Source: Chaetoderma sp. LZ-2023a (taxonomy: Eukaryota > Mollusca > Caudofoveata > Chaetodermatida > Chaetodermatidae). Taken from it: a stretch of DNA of 64,000 bases. Below are positions 1-12,060 of the stretch, piece by piece. The position numbers and the translations under genes were made by a program. Under the pieces are notes generated by a model. It searched no databases. It was given only the letters and a program-made list of their open reading frames with translations, and was not told the origin of the DNA. Each line of letters starts with the position of its first letter. Position 1 is the stretch's first letter. The stretch covers positions 58,701,333 to 58,765,332 of the forward strand of contig CM067370.1 of assembly GCA_034401795.1 (NCBI GenBank), in the 5' to 3' direction.

Positions 1-817
1 GTCTCTTATTTATTTATTTAGTTTATTTGCCCTCGGGTGATATCCTCGCGAGAGTGTTTCAAAAGTTTAGATGCAGATGTGGCGGTTGTTGGCCAGAGAT
101 TTAAGGTCTCAAATCCTTTAGGCACTGCTGCGGTTGTAATGAAACCAGCAGTCAGTAAGCAGTTGCCCACGTCTCGAACTACTCTGGCCACACAACCTAC
201 AAACCTTTCTCTCTCGTCGAAGTGTGGTCTCGATTCTCAGTTCTGCGCTCCTTTTATACTCCTCGTGACATCATGGCTAGAACGCCCAGCCAATCAGTGT
301 GGTATCTGTAGCCAATCAGTGTGCGAGCTCCAAGGGCAAGGACATTATCACGTGATAGACATCCTCCCTATGCACTCAGAACATGCATGCGTTTAGGACA
401 TTTTCAATATTTTGAGCATAATTTAAGGAGCTAAATAGGGATAACTCGGCCATTTCCGAGCCGATTTCAAAATGGTAAAGTGTTTTGGATTCATCGTTTC
501 ATATCGGCCCTGATAGGTACCAAGAATGACGAGGATGATATAATCTAAAGAAATTACATGCACCAACTCGGTACATCTTATTATGCATTCTCTCCCAACG
601 ATGATGTGCATTGTCAGAGAAGCTCTGATGCGCGCATGCGCTCTATGCAATCTCACAGACTTGGTCATTTTTAGAAACCTCTCTTATATGGCTTTATACA
701 TACATGCATACTATACTACTAAGGGGGTGGGGACGTGCTTGGAACTTACCCGGCCCAGTCATCTGGTACTCAGCTGAGCTGGGGCGGTTCGTACCTGACC
801 GGTCGATCCGTGCTACA
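1..817 (-). mobile_element. Partial long terminal repeat of a gypsy-like element (copy 1)
   Basis: This block is a diverged direct repeat of 8000-8819: the TATA-like decamer lies at 251-260 here and at 8251-8260 there. It ends at 811-817 in TGCTACA, directly followed by a pyrimidine run which on the minus strand is a polypurine tract. A polypurine tract abutting a TGT start is the signature of the internal side of a 3' LTR, so the element reads on the minus strand. The other end of the LTR lies left of the window. No coding content. Confidence 0.55.
248..325 (-). promoter_or_regulatory. LTR promoter: CCAAT boxes and TATA box
   Basis: Read on the minus strand, inverted CCAAT boxes (plus-strand GCCAATCAGTG at about 289-299 and 310-320), a degenerate CRE (TGACATCA, 266-273) and AGTATAAAAG (251-260) follow in upstream-to-downstream order. 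The same order and spacing recur at 8250-8320. Conservation in two diverged copies supports a real promoter, probably the U3 region of the LTR. Confidence 0.45.
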
Positions 818-829
818 CCACCCCCTCCT
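818..829 (-). other. Polypurine tract next to the LTR (copy 1)
   Basis: On the minus strand this reads AGGAGGGGGTGG and sits immediately before the TGTAGCACGG start of the LTR, the position where retroelements prime plus-strand DNA synthesis. The second copy has the same tract at 8820-8831. Confidence 0.5.
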
Positions 830-832
830 AAT

Positions 833-2644
833 TTGACCCCCCATAGCAAATGATACCACAACGCAGATCGAAAGCACAGGAGCACGTTAGGCAAGCATTA
901 TAGACTTCTCGAATAGGCACATAGCCAAGAGGAGTAGTGACACGAGAGACGCATGGTTTATCAGAGAAGAGCGCATAGAGGTGCGAAAGAGTTTGGGAGG
1001 GAAGCACACATTTGATTTTGATTTTGGCCTGGTATATATTTCCAGGCCTTTTCTTTTTTTTATATTGTGGTGCGTTCGCCTTTTCTTTTTTTTTATTGTG
1101 GTGCGTGCTCTTTTTTTCTTTTTTTTGATTTAGTACAGTGATTTACTGAAACAATAGCTCGCATGGGCGTTCTCTTGGTGACGGATAATTAAATTTCCGC
1201 CGAGAACACCCACGATCCAACGTACCTAAATTAAGAGATATAAAAATATACTTAGTATAAAAGATATATATATATATATCAGCATCCATATATCCATCTC
1301 GTTATCCTAAAACGATAATAAAATTAATAATACGAAATATGACCAAATATGACAATAATGACCACAAGTGTTTGCTGAAAAGCTACCCCAGCGAGTCTGG
1401 GTGCTTTGGTATATGCAGGCTGGTCGTGGTGCGTGATCTACTGGCGCTGATATAGTACTGATTGTATTAATGTTCTCTGCACTAGTGTCTGATGATGTTG
1501 TGGATACGTTCAATACGTGCGGTGGTGACGGTGATGCTGGATGCTTTGATGATTGCTGTGCCGGTGGCTGCTGACATTACTGTGGAGGTGATGGTGATGG
1601 TCGCGGTGTTGGCAGGTGGTCTTCTGTGGAAGGCGGTGATGATGTGGCCAGAGGTGGTTTGTGTTGCTGCTAATAACTTCCTAATTTTCGTGGCCTGGAT
1701 AAGCTTGCTTGTAGATGTACGGAGTATCGCTCAGTTGTCAGGCTATGTATATGTGCTATATGACGCTTCCCCAAGTACGGTCTGTCTGGCGCAGTGGTCT
1801 TACAAATGGCTGTATCCATAGATGCGCATGGGTGTCAGGGTGCTGGTGCTGGGTGCGGAAGATGTGGTGCTGGTTTCTGTGAGGCTGATTTCCTCGGCGA
1901 TCATTAAACCGGTTGGTGAAACAGAACAGTCTGAAATGTTGGGTAAAACCGGATCACTAGATATCATTGGAACTGTTATTACCACTGAAATAGGATGACT
2001 GATTGCAGATGCAGATGGTGTTGCTGTGGTGAGTGCTGCCTGTGTGGTCACTGTGGGTGCTGCTGGTGTGGATACCACAGTTGGAGCTGGTGCAGATACT
2101 GTGGGTGCTGCTGGTGCTGATACCAAGGGTGCTGCCGCTGTTGTGGTGATGACTACTACTGCTGTGGTGGTTATGACTGACTGCGTTGCTGCGAGGGGGG
2201 GGGGGGACGATTCGTAGGTAAGAGAATATTTGAAATTCTCTGTGGTGTTGTACTGTCTAGGTTTTGATGCTGCCTTGGCAGCCCGCGTGCTAATGATTTG
2301 TATACGCAGTAGCACATTTGTGTTCTTAATCAAAATTAGGACAGCATAGTTGACTGTAATCTATCATCTTGTTTAATCAGATCCATTCTTGCGGATTCCA
2401 AGTCCACTTCCCACGCCAAGCTGGACTGTATTTACTGGGTGAACAGACTGCCAGGCATCCTCCTCTGTGGATAGGGCTAGTCTCACCACATCTAGACCAA
2501 ACTTAATTATTACAGTACAACTCGGAAAATGCGTGCCTCAGTTGTACAATTTACAATGCCGTCGTGTGGTGATTGTGAAACAGTCATCCTAAGTGTCTGT
2601 GTCTCTGTTATGTTGGCGAAATTGATTGATACGAGTGGCTGCTT
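833..2644 (-). repeat. Non-coding internal block of the gypsy-like repeat, copy 1
   Basis: This stretch is diverged but collinear with 8832-12060. Shared landmarks include a CCCCAGCGAGTCTGGGT-like string at 1385 and 9553, a region at 1800-2020 matching 10001-10200, and 2210-2640 matching 11580-12050. It holds Ala/Thr/Ser/Val-rich frames on the minus strand (177 codons at 2333-1800) that look like low complexity rather than a domain. For a minus-strand element it lies between the integrase region and the polypurine tract, where an env-like third gene might have been. I recognise no protein in it. Confidence 0.45.
1026..1060 (+). other. Hairpin followed by a T run
   Basis: GGCCTGG (1026-1032) pairs with CCAGGCC (1042-1048) and is followed directly by a T-rich run. 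The second repeat copy keeps only a weaker version (about 8940-8972). In a eukaryote a bacterial-type terminator is not expected; a Pol III stop or a chance palindrome are alternatives. Confidence 0.25.
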
Positions 2645-3020
2645 ATACCTCACGGATATATACAGATCGACGAGGTACTTATGACGAATCCACGTAAACA
2701 AGACACAAACTTAGTTCTATGTACTGTATATTTTCTTTCGTCTACTAGCAAACGAGTACCATTGTTTGTATGGTTACTTTTAGATTTATTATTATGTCCA
2801 GACTCCTAAATTAAGCTATGGACTGCCATACCGGTGACACTAATAGTTGGAATGAAACAGTGAGGTTCAATCTCGGTAGCAATGGTCGCACAGCCCCACT
2901 GGAACATTATCGTTCCACCGGCTCTAGAAGTCGGTCTTTGTGCTTTTCGGAGAACCACAGCTAACCAATCCTCCAGCACATCTTGTACATGCAGTGCAAT
3001 GGAGTGGAGCAGCAGAATGG
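2645..3020. repeat. Left arm of an inverted repeat around a gag fragment
   Basis: The reverse complement of this arm matches 5440-5850 over about 380 bp, including TTGCTCCACTCC / CATTGCACTGCATGTACA near the inner end and CTCGTTTGCTAGT further out. The outer end also resembles the reverse complement of 14150-14225 in the second repeat copy. The arms enclose a plus-strand gag relic. Confidence 0.6.
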
Positions 3021-3581
3021 GCCAGTGTGTACCCCCATGAGCTACAAGTGGCACCCGATGTTGGGCTCGAATGAGAAGCGAACCCATGCCCACACTCAAC
3101 ACACATGCGTTACAGTCTCCTTCACCAGACAGCCAGCACCCCCTCGATATGAAAGTAGCATCATATGACAGGAGAACTGCACACGTACTCACCGACTATG
3201 CCAGAAATTTCACTGGATCGGAACAACCAGCACCGTTTCTACACGAGTATTTGCCGATCAGTGAGGGGACCCTCCGCGATGCCTCGCAGGTGGGTACTTG
3301 ATATATCACACAGTTGGATATCCGTGATAGGCACTCAACACCTTTGCCGGATTGCGGTCGACCATGACAAAGAGCCCCTACTGGGGTAGACCAGTTCTTC
3401 ACAACCATTATCTTCACCAACGTCATCACGGGGTGACCAATGACCTGCACCTCATGCACCATGTTCCGCATCTCCTCCAATACGAACATCATCACCTTAT
3501 TACCCATCAGTACTGCGATACGAATCGGGAGATGCGGAACCTCCCTTTTAATAATATTCCAGAAGAACCACATCACATGGC

Positions 3582-5320
3582 TTGCACCACCCCGGTCAGT
3601 CTCCTGAATCACCTCCATCACACCAACTAATAGAACGTCTGCATTGCATACACAGTACACCTCCACCAGTCTATAGACCAACACCCATCTATGGACCCAC
3701 ATCAGGGTGGTATTCGGCGGAACCAATGTGTCGCGCTCAACACCATCATCGGGAATCACCATCATGGACTCGGTATCAGCGAGAACATCAGTGGGAACAT
3801 CCACCAACACCACTACCAACATTCAGACCAGCATCCACGTTCAGGCCATTCTCCCCAGCACCACCACCCGGATACGCACCTATAATACCCTATCATGGCC
3901 ATGGTCGGATCATTCTCCTTCGCGAATTCAGCGGGGAGAATGATTGGGCCAATTACAAGTGCCAATTCGAAATTATTAGCCGCACAAACCAGTGGATGGA
4001 TTAGCAAATGGGAGAGTATCTGGCCGCAAAACTAACGGGGAAAGCACTTCAAGTCCCAGCAGATTTGGGGTCAGACTCCACACCAGCATACACAGAACTG
4101 GAAAGCGCGTTGTTGGAAAGATTCGGGCACACAGCCCTCAGTGAAACAAGTCGTCTGCAGCTCAAAAACTTGCGTGGATGAGCAAGGGAGACCTTGCTGG
4201 AATTGGCAAGTCATATTATGCGACTAGTTGCACAAGTCTACCCCAGCACTAATCACGAGGGAGTCATGCATCTCCATCTAGACACCTTCACCGCCACGTT
4301 GAGCATAGAACATGGTAGCCTTCAGTCACTAACGGTGACTGCGGTCCGCATCGAGAATTTCTTGGAGTGTGAGAAAGCAAAGCGCCGCCAATTGCATCCA
4401 ATGATGCAAATCTCCTAATCGCCGCCGACAACACTTCTGCATCCGCATCCGCATCAGCACCCAACCCGCACACCACATAATCAGAACACCCCACCAGTCA
4501 AAATCACATGCCATGGGGAAGAGGGCATGGACAGTCACATCGGGGGGGGGGGGGGGGGTGCACAACAACGCCCCAGGACGCGGGAACCAGCACAACAATA
4601 ACAATAGACAAACTATTCACATTAGGTTGGAAGAGATTACTAAGCATATCTCCGCACTCACCAATTTAGTCACCACGGTTAGCACCACCATCGCAACACA
4701 GTCGACAACATGACCAGCTATAAATATGGTAACACCCACACAGCCACAAACACGTGTTTTGGATGTGGTCAGCCGGGCCACTGGAAGGAGCGATGTCCAA
4801 ATCGCCCTCCATCTACAACTCCAACTGCTGATCGACATACCCCACAACGAGCAACGATTACAGAGTCACTTTGGTGCCCACTCTCACAAACGAGCTCAAC
4901 TACGGCCTCCGGACAACAACATCAGGTGGCCAACACTACAAATCACACTTCCATGACAGTACGCAATCACACACACCCAGCTTCACATATGTCTGGACCA
5001 ACAATGCACACTGCATTCGCGACACCGGCATCTCCCTCTATGTAAAAGGGAAGTGGTTGGTTGTAGCACCTACACTGAAACAACGTTTATACAAGCACCA
5101 CGACCAGCCGCCAAAGCCGGTGCCCCTTGGTTGTATGCAACTCACAAGTCCTGACAGCATCACCCACCGCATCCAGCAGCAGTAACAGTGACATGGACTG
5201 CAGTCAGCATTCAGCATCATGGATCCGCAAGAAGAAGCATCATCCTAAGAATGGCAAACCACAGCACCGTCACTGCTTCTTTTGTGTATCCACTAAACAT
5301 CCCATGATGCATTGTCAGAA
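3582..5320 (+). pseudogene. Ty3/gypsy-type gag relic with CCHC zinc knuckles
   Basis: A Pro/His-rich leader (3582-3900) is followed by a retrotransposon capsid-type segment: FSGENDWANYKCQFE at about 3930-3975, then an LLERFGHTALSE stretch near 4110-4145, then ETLLELASHIMRLVAQVYP near 4190-4245. Known gypsy gags place such motifs in this order. In-frame stops lie at 4002-4004, 4179-4181 and 4416-4418, and a G run at 4541-4558 accompanies frame changes. A CCHC knuckle of CX2CX4HX4C form (CFGCGQPGHWKERC) lies at about 4755-4797, and a second CX2CX4HX4C motif (CFFC...H...C) at 5274-5315 in another frame. No protease or RT follows. The gene is clearly dead. Related gag DNA recurs at 15110-15815. 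Confidence 0.75.
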
Positions 5321-5439
5321 GTGGCTAACACAAGTATACCTTATCCGCGACCACACCAGTGCTGTCCAGACTGCTGTCTACACAAATTCATGGTACACCA
5401 CACCAGCATCAATGTAGCTTGCGGGGGTATGCGCTGGTC

Positions 5440-5850
5440 CGTGATGTTGCTCCACTCCATTGCACTGCATGTACAGGATGCACAGTAGGGCTGGTTAACT
5501 ATGGTTCTCTGGGTTACAGATCCCATTTCGCGATTCTCCGGAAGGTAAAAAATGGCTTATGGGGCCGGTGGAATGATCACGTTCCAGTGGAGCAGTGCGA
5601 CCATTGCCTCATGGTCCCATTCCAACTGTTCATCTCACCGGTATGTCGGTCCATTAACTAATTTAAAATCTAGACATGATGATATAATTAAAAGTAAATA
5701 ACGTATACAAACAATGCTACTCGTTTGCTAGTGAATGAGCAAAAATAATACAGTACATAGAACCAACTAGTGTTCTTTCTTCATGGGCTCACCGAAGGTA
5801 CCACATAGATTCGTAAATCCGCAGAGGTATCCCCACAAGAGAGCATCGCA
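5440..5850. repeat. Right arm of the inverted repeat around the gag fragment
   Basis: Reverse complement of 2645-3020 with scattered differences. It begins just after the second zinc knuckle of the gag relic and ends at the block shared with 14160-14230. Confidence 0.6.
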
Positions 5851-5869
5851 ATGAGGCTATTTGAATAGT

Positions 5870-6255
5870 TTATTATAAATTAATTATACCCCTAACACAT
5901 ACAAAACATTATTGTTGTGAGAGGAAAGTGTCTCGTGTGGGCCTCCGTCACAGGAAAATGCATCCAATGCCAAAGTGGACGAAAGAGCCGGCAAAAAGGG
6001 CCACTCTTTTGTTCAAACAAAAAGCTAAGTGCAGTGGTCAATCCTAGTGAAGCCATAATTAATGTGATGCATGGTGGTTTACATGAAGATGTGTCGGATG
6101 ATTTCCGAAGAATTCACAGGTCACCGTCTTATGTAGGTCCAAAGATATTGAACTGGTAGTTGCCGCTTTATTTATGCTAACCTAGCAAGTCTAACCTAGC
6201 CTTTAGTTGTTAGATACGTTTCCAAACTCTGGTCGCAAGTTGCAGGGATTACCTA
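5870..6255. repeat. Repeat block B, copy 1
   Basis: This matches 14230-14620 throughout. Shared strings include GTGAGAGGA, GGGCCTCCGTCACAGGAAAA, GGCAAAAAGGGCCACTCT and TGGTAGTTGCCGCTTTATTTA. Non-coding. It lies at the same relative position in both large repeat copies. Confidence 0.6.
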
Positions 6256-7620
6256 TCTATTGACACAAATGTCTAACTGGCAAAGATGCCCAGCTTCCCG
6301 AAGGTTGCCCTGCATAGCATCTTCCTCAGAAAGACAGTGTGCGTACATGTTACAGAGTAACAGCCCCCGAATCATATGACGATCCGGTCACCATTGCACC
6401 ACAATCACATATAACATCATTAGGACAATTTACAGTTCACATAAGCAATTTAGAAAGTGCAATAGTATTTATGGTGGGGGGGGTGTGTTAGGAGACAGAT
6501 ATCCATCGCTAGTGACCTTCCCGTGAGGGTGTGGTCGGTTCTAAGACCTTACCCAGTCACTATACCGAGTTGAATGGGGATCTGCGTCTCGTCTGTCGCC
6601 CGTGCGTTACGGAATTAACATTTCACCTGCAATTAGGGTTAAATTCCAGAATGCCCAGAGATGCACTGCAGGCCAGTTTACATAATATAATTTCTTTACG
6701 CAGTGCTTCCTACATTGGCGGGGGTATCTAAACTAACTGGTATCCGAAGATACTGGGGAAGTGCATGTAAATCGACACTTTAGTTATCACCGCTCGGAAA
6801 CCCCAATAGTTTCCCAGAGTCGGATCCTGTCGATTGGGAGTCCAGACAATTATTAAGCCTTGCGGCTGGAGGAGCCTAGAAAGAGACAATCACACGATAT
6901 TAATAAGAGGCCCTAAGGTAATTAGCCAATTTATACAATCTAGCCAGTGTGTGGTATTACATATCCACTACAACTGGAAAAGAGGCATACACAATGTGTC
7001 TCTTACAGAGAGATTGCCCCTAACTACGTTAAACCTATCTTATCGAGCTAGAATAGCCAGGTTTAGTCGGTCACTTGTCAGGTTCGAGCAATATGAGCAT
7101 GAACAGTGACCTCAGTGTAAAATTGATGCTGGGGGAGAATAGTGATACAGATATAGTGTTGCTGTATAGTATTGCCTAGCGTACTGCGTCCTAGAATTTC
7201 AATATATAAACAAAACAGAATAACTAGGATGGCTACTTGCCTAATACCTAACTAACTAATACAATGCTGACAGTATATCAGATCATAAGACCTTCCAGTG
7301 TTTGTTAGTTGAGAGCACACGGAAATAAAGATAACATATACAGTAAGAAACAGAAAGTATAAAAAGGCGGTCTTTAAGACTGGGTAGGCACCTATTAGTC
7401 ATCAGTACCTATTACGGAAATAATGAATAGTACAATGGTATAATTACTTGAGTATCTATTGGTCATCGGTACAGTAAGAGTTCATAAATCATGGAAACGG
7501 ATACGCCACAGTTGAGTAGCGCGAGAGTGCACAATTCCGAAGTCGCAGGGAAGATTTCCGCAAGCAAACTGTTGATGCAGCTCACTCTCAAGACGGTGAA
7601 GAAGAACAGTTATAGAAATA
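6256..7620. other. No gene recognised
   Basis: AT-rich sequence without a long frame or a domain. It should contain the 5' untranslated and gag side of the minus-strand element next to the LTR at 7621, but I could not recognise it. A short similarity (CTATTAGTCATCAGTAC near 7391 and CTATTGGTCATCGGTAC near 7456) is the only internal repetition noticed. Confidence 0.4.
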
Positions 7621-8819
7621 TGTCTATTAGATAGTCAGAATAACTGATACATAGATTTACACAGTATGTTATAAAGCTTCCATTCAGCGACGGTAGTTTG
7701 AAAGTTGTCCATAACATAGAGGGCTACAGTGGTAACTAAATATTCATGTACATTAAACTGGGTACACAGTGCGGGATATGTCGCATAGCTCTTGCGACGC
7801 ACCAGGCAGAGTCCCACCAGACTGTGGTCTAAAAGTTAATTAACACATGCGACATGCTGCACGGAAGTTTGATACCACTTTTCAGCATGGTCCGGAAGAT
7901 CTGGTGAGTTATCCACCAAGAATCACCTCGGCTCTACATCCTGTAGAATTACATCGGGCCTGCAAGGCCCATCTGCAAGAAGCTCCTCTGTAAGTGTTCC
8001 AGAAAAGGGAGTTCTTATATTAAATTAATTTGCCCTCACATGGCCGTCCAAGAGCTTCCAAAATTTGTGATTGCGGATGTCCAAGACTGCTCACCGGCGC
8101 AGGAGATCTCAATTCTGAATGGCACTGCTGTGGTGTAGGTACCACAGTCAGCTAGCAGTTTTCCCACGTCTAACACTGCGCTGGTCCAGCAGACTTGCTG
8201 ACTGTGTTGGCTTCCACGCCGAAGTGCTCTTGATTCCCGATTTTTAGCTCCTTTTATACTACTTGTGACGTCAGAGGCAGGACGCTCCAGCCCATCAGAG
8301 GGCGAGCAGTAGCCAATCACTGTGCAGCTACAAATGGTGACGCGGTGATCACGTGAAGAGCGCATTCCCCATTCATTTAATACATACACACGATTATGAC
8401 ATCAAAGCAATAATTTGAAAATAATTTAAGTGATCCATTTAACGATAACTCGGCCATTTCTGGTCCGATTTAAAAAAAGGTAAAAAGTTCTGAAATCCTC
8501 GTTTCATTTCGGTCCTGATTGTTACCAAGAACGACGAGAATACTGTGAATTGAAGAAATCCCCAGTACCAACTCATTAGACTATAAGCATACACTCTCTC
8601 CCAATCCTGACACGGGTTGTCATGGAAGCTCTGATGTGCGCCCATGCGCACTACACGTTCTTACGGACTTAACCATTTTTAACGAAAACCTCTCGCATAG
8701 GGCTTTATACACCTGTACTATCCTACTCAGGGGTGTGTGCTTGGAGCGAATCCGGAATGGTTGTTCCATACCCAGCTTACCTGGGACAGTCCATACCTAT
8801 CCAGTCAATCCGTGCTACA
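7621..8819 (-). mobile_element. Complete long terminal repeat, about 1.2 kb (copy 2)
   Basis: On the plus strand it starts TGTCTATTAGATAGTC and ends GTGCTACA, so it has the TG...CA ends of an LTR. The right boundary is fixed by the polypurine tract at 8820-8831 and by the matching end of copy 1 at 817. The left boundary is supported by the inverted copy at 14640-15103, which stops at the same place (TCTAACAGACA). A promoter lies at 8250-8320. Internal-type sequence lies on both sides, so this may be the LTR shared by two tandem elements. Confidence 0.6.
8248..8320 (-). promoter_or_regulatory. LTR promoter: CCAAT, CRE and TATA box
   Basis: On the minus strand an inverted CCAAT box (plus CCAAT at 8313-8317), a perfect CRE TGACGTCA (8266-8273) and AGTATAAAAG (8251-8260) are arranged as in a Pol II core promoter firing toward lower coordinates. 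The set is conserved in copy 1, where the CRE is degenerate. Confidence 0.5.
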
Positions 8820-8831
8820 CCACCCCCTCCT
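8820..8831 (-). other. Polypurine tract next to the LTR (copy 2)
   Basis: AGGAGGGGGTGG on the minus strand, directly abutting the LTR start TGTAGCACGG. Identical to the tract at 818-829. Confidence 0.5.
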
Positions 8832-11800
8832 AATTTGACACCCATAACAAATGATCAATGCATCGCGGATCGAATGCACGGGAGCACATAGAGGTGCAAT
8901 AGAGTTTGGGAGGGAGGAATACTTTTAGTTTTCATTTTTTACCTGGAATTATTTTTCCAAGTCTTTTCTTTTTTTGTTTTGTTTTATTACTTTTTCCGCA
9001 GAGATCGCCCAAGCTCCAACGTACCTCAATCATGTTATAGTTATAATATATAATATAAGAAAATATACAGATAAGTTAAATCAGAGTTAAAATGTAAATT
9101 ATGTATGCATCCTGGATATATTAAGGGATGCATACAATGCGGCCCGTTTTTGGTGGGTCCTCATGGATAGCTCTCGCTATCCACAATCCGTCCCGGCGTA
9201 CTAACAAGGGAAGAAAAGTAATAAGAAAAATAGTATTTTAATAAAGTAAATATGGCATGATGGGAGTAATGACATATTCGCTACGGTGTGTTGGGTACTT
9301 ATGTCGCACACGACATGTTTACAACACATGTATCCACAGCGATTGTTTGTGTAAGACACAGCTATGCCAGAATATTGCGGAGCTGTGTAGGATGACCATG
9401 GTCAGCCTAGGGACTGGGTGACAATTATAAAAACATATATAATAATAAGAATAATACTTCAAAAATAATAAAATAATAGGTTCCATTTTTCCGCATACCT
9501 ATTTATAAATCCTGTTGCAACCTCAACAATAGTGTCCACAAGTATCCGTTGAAAAATTTCCCCAGCGAGTCTGAGTACCCCGACTCGTTCAGGACGGACG
9601 TGGTGGGTGGTCCTCTGCTGCCGAAATATCACTATCTATATTGCCCAGGTCGGTAGTACTGAAACTGGAAGAAGGTGTTGATGTATCCATAGATGCGCTA
9701 GTGGTGGTGGTGATGATGACACGTGTTGTACTGACTGGAGGCAGTGCTGAAACTGCTGACATCACTGTTGTCATGGCGGTGGTGGTGGTGGTGCGGGCTG
9801 CAGGCTGTAGGCTGGCTGAATGCTGTGATAATGTGAGGTGTCGATGCTGCTGCAGTGATTGCGGATAGCTTTCTTATTTTTACAGCCTTAAGTAACTTGC
9901 TGACGCTCATCCTAGGAATTGCCCGGATTTCAGGCTGGTGCTCGATTCTTCATTTTCCTGAATATGGACGATTTGGCGTCGTAACTTTGCGGACAGCAGG
10001 ATCTACTGAAATGCTGATGGTGTGCGTGTGTGTCAGTGTACTGGTCTGTGGTGTGGTGGTGATGATGACTGCTTCCGTGAGGCTGATCTCCTCATTTATA
10101 ATTAAACTGCACGGAGATATTGATCTATCAGAAATGTCCTGTAAACCGGTTTCAGATAATGTCATAGGTGTGGAAATTACTACTGAAATGATCATGGATG
10201 CGGCCGATGTCGTAGTGAGGGATGCTGGAATTCTGATGCTAGATGGCTGTGTTGCAGATGCTGTTGGTCTTACGAAATGCAGAACGTCAGTTTGTCACCG
10301 TTTAGTATGTTTTGTCTTCGCCATCTTTCCCATTGGAATCACGGTAACTGGGAGTCTGCTTTCAAAATGCGTAGCGAGTATATCTATGTCCTCATTCTGT
10401 TCCCGAGGATTTAACGAAACTACTAACACACGATGTTTAAATTTTAACGTGTGTGCATAGCTGAATACAGGTACTTGAAGTCCACACAGAATGCACATTG
10501 TAATAAATGATCGTGATTGACATGAAGCGTCAAGTCCGAGTTTCTGGAGAACGCACGTTTACAAGCTGTCAGTTAGGCTGTAATGCTGTACATGGATACT
10601 TCTTCCCGAGATGAACAGGTGCTGACTCCTCTGAGCTATCGGACAAGGCAAGATCTCCTGCAAGTGAAATCTCATTTCCGCATGATGGTAATGTGCGGAT
10701 CTGCGTAACCTAATTTAAATTTCCTACCTCTTCATACTTTCCTGGCCAAATATAACATAGATAATAATAAAGTAATAAGTAAACAGCAGAATTTGGTTTG
10801 CGACATGAAAGTAGCCTAATGCTCGATCTTCCCTAGTGTCGAGTTTGATGGGAAGATGAAATTTCAGTGCACGCTTTCCTCCATTTATACTTTTTGGTGA
10901 TATCACAGGAGGGCGGATGACCACACCCGAAGGTTTTAGGGTGAGTCGGTCATGGCCAATATGGAAAGTTTTAGTTTTAATCTTCCTCGAGTCTGATCAT
11001 ATATTCCCTCTGTGGAAAGGAGGCAATTATAAATATAAAAAGGAAGGATAGTCGCTTTCATCCCCACGCGGCAGAAAATCGAGTCTCCGATCAACACTAA
11101 AATCTGGAACTACTTATTCCCGTGGAAGCTGACCTTTTAATTAGCGTGAAGCAGTTTTTCAGATTGGATGCTTATAAACTTGTCAGTTCCAATTTCAGGC
11201 TGGAATGCCCGATGGGGTGTGGGAGAACATGATGACGTCAGCAGCTGTGGCCCGACCCACCACCTCTCGCCTTCTCCATCATGCTGTGGTAGATACGCGT
11301 TGGCTGGTTCTTTTGCTTATAGCCTTTGATCCAATTTACTGGAAATTAAAAGTGCTGATCACGTGATTCTTGTTTTGGAAAGCACGTGGTTGATCGGAAA
11401 CTTAGGCAATCTATATATAATGGCAGAGTGTTGATGCTGTTGATTATACGTAGTTGATGTGAAAAATGGAATATATGTTTTCAAAATTCTATTCCTCAGA
11501 AAAGCGTCCCTATACATGTGCCCGATCTTAGACACGCACCGCCTCTTGTATGTAGTAGTATTATTCCAGCCCATGTTGATTAGTGACTGGAACATGTAGG
11601 TAAGATAATATTTGAAATTCTCCATAATTCATCAAATTTGATGAATTCTCCATCATCCATTCTTTGATGCTGCTTCACCAGCCTGTGTGCTAGTGATTTG
11701 TATACGCGGTAGAACAGCTGTGCTCTTAATCAAAACTAGGACAGTATAGCTGACTCTAATTTATTGTTTGGTTTAAACAGCTTCATGTCTTGCAGAAACC

Positions 11801-12060
11801 AAGTCTACTGATCCCGCGAAGCTGGACTGTGTTTTCCGGGTGGGTGGACTGCCATGCATCTTCCTCTGTGGGTAGGACTAGTTCCATCCCTACCTAGACC
11901 AAACTTAATTATCACAGTACAGCTCGGAAAAGGCATGCCCCAGTTTTACAATTACAATACCGTCATATGGAGATTGTGAATACAGTCATCCTGAGTGTCT
12001 GTGTCTCTGTCAGGTTGATGAATTTAATTGATACGCATGGCTGCTTATCTGCGGATGATT
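8832..12060 (-). repeat. Internal block of the gypsy-like repeat, copy 2
   Basis: Collinear with 833-2644 but longer (3.2 kb against 1.8 kb); most of the surplus has no counterpart in copy 1. Minus-strand frames here are short and rich in Ser, Thr, Ile and His. A 201-codon plus-strand frame at 9855-10460 has no recognisable domain and I regard it as chance. No confident gene. Confidence 0.4.

Noticed and set aside
1026..1060. Rho-independent terminator
   Set aside because: Looks like one, but the window is eukaryotic and the diverged repeat copy does not keep the stem; listed only as a hairpin.
1800..2333. 177-codon Thr/Ala/Ser/Pro-rich minus-strand frame
   Set aside because: Low complexity built from GCTGCTGGTG-type repeats; the collinear copy at 10.0-10.2 kb does not preserve the frame.
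9855..10460. 201-codon plus-strand frame with hydrophobic stretches
   Set aside because: No family resemblance, opposite to the inferred strand of the element, and not preserved in the diverged copy at 1.7-2.3 kb.
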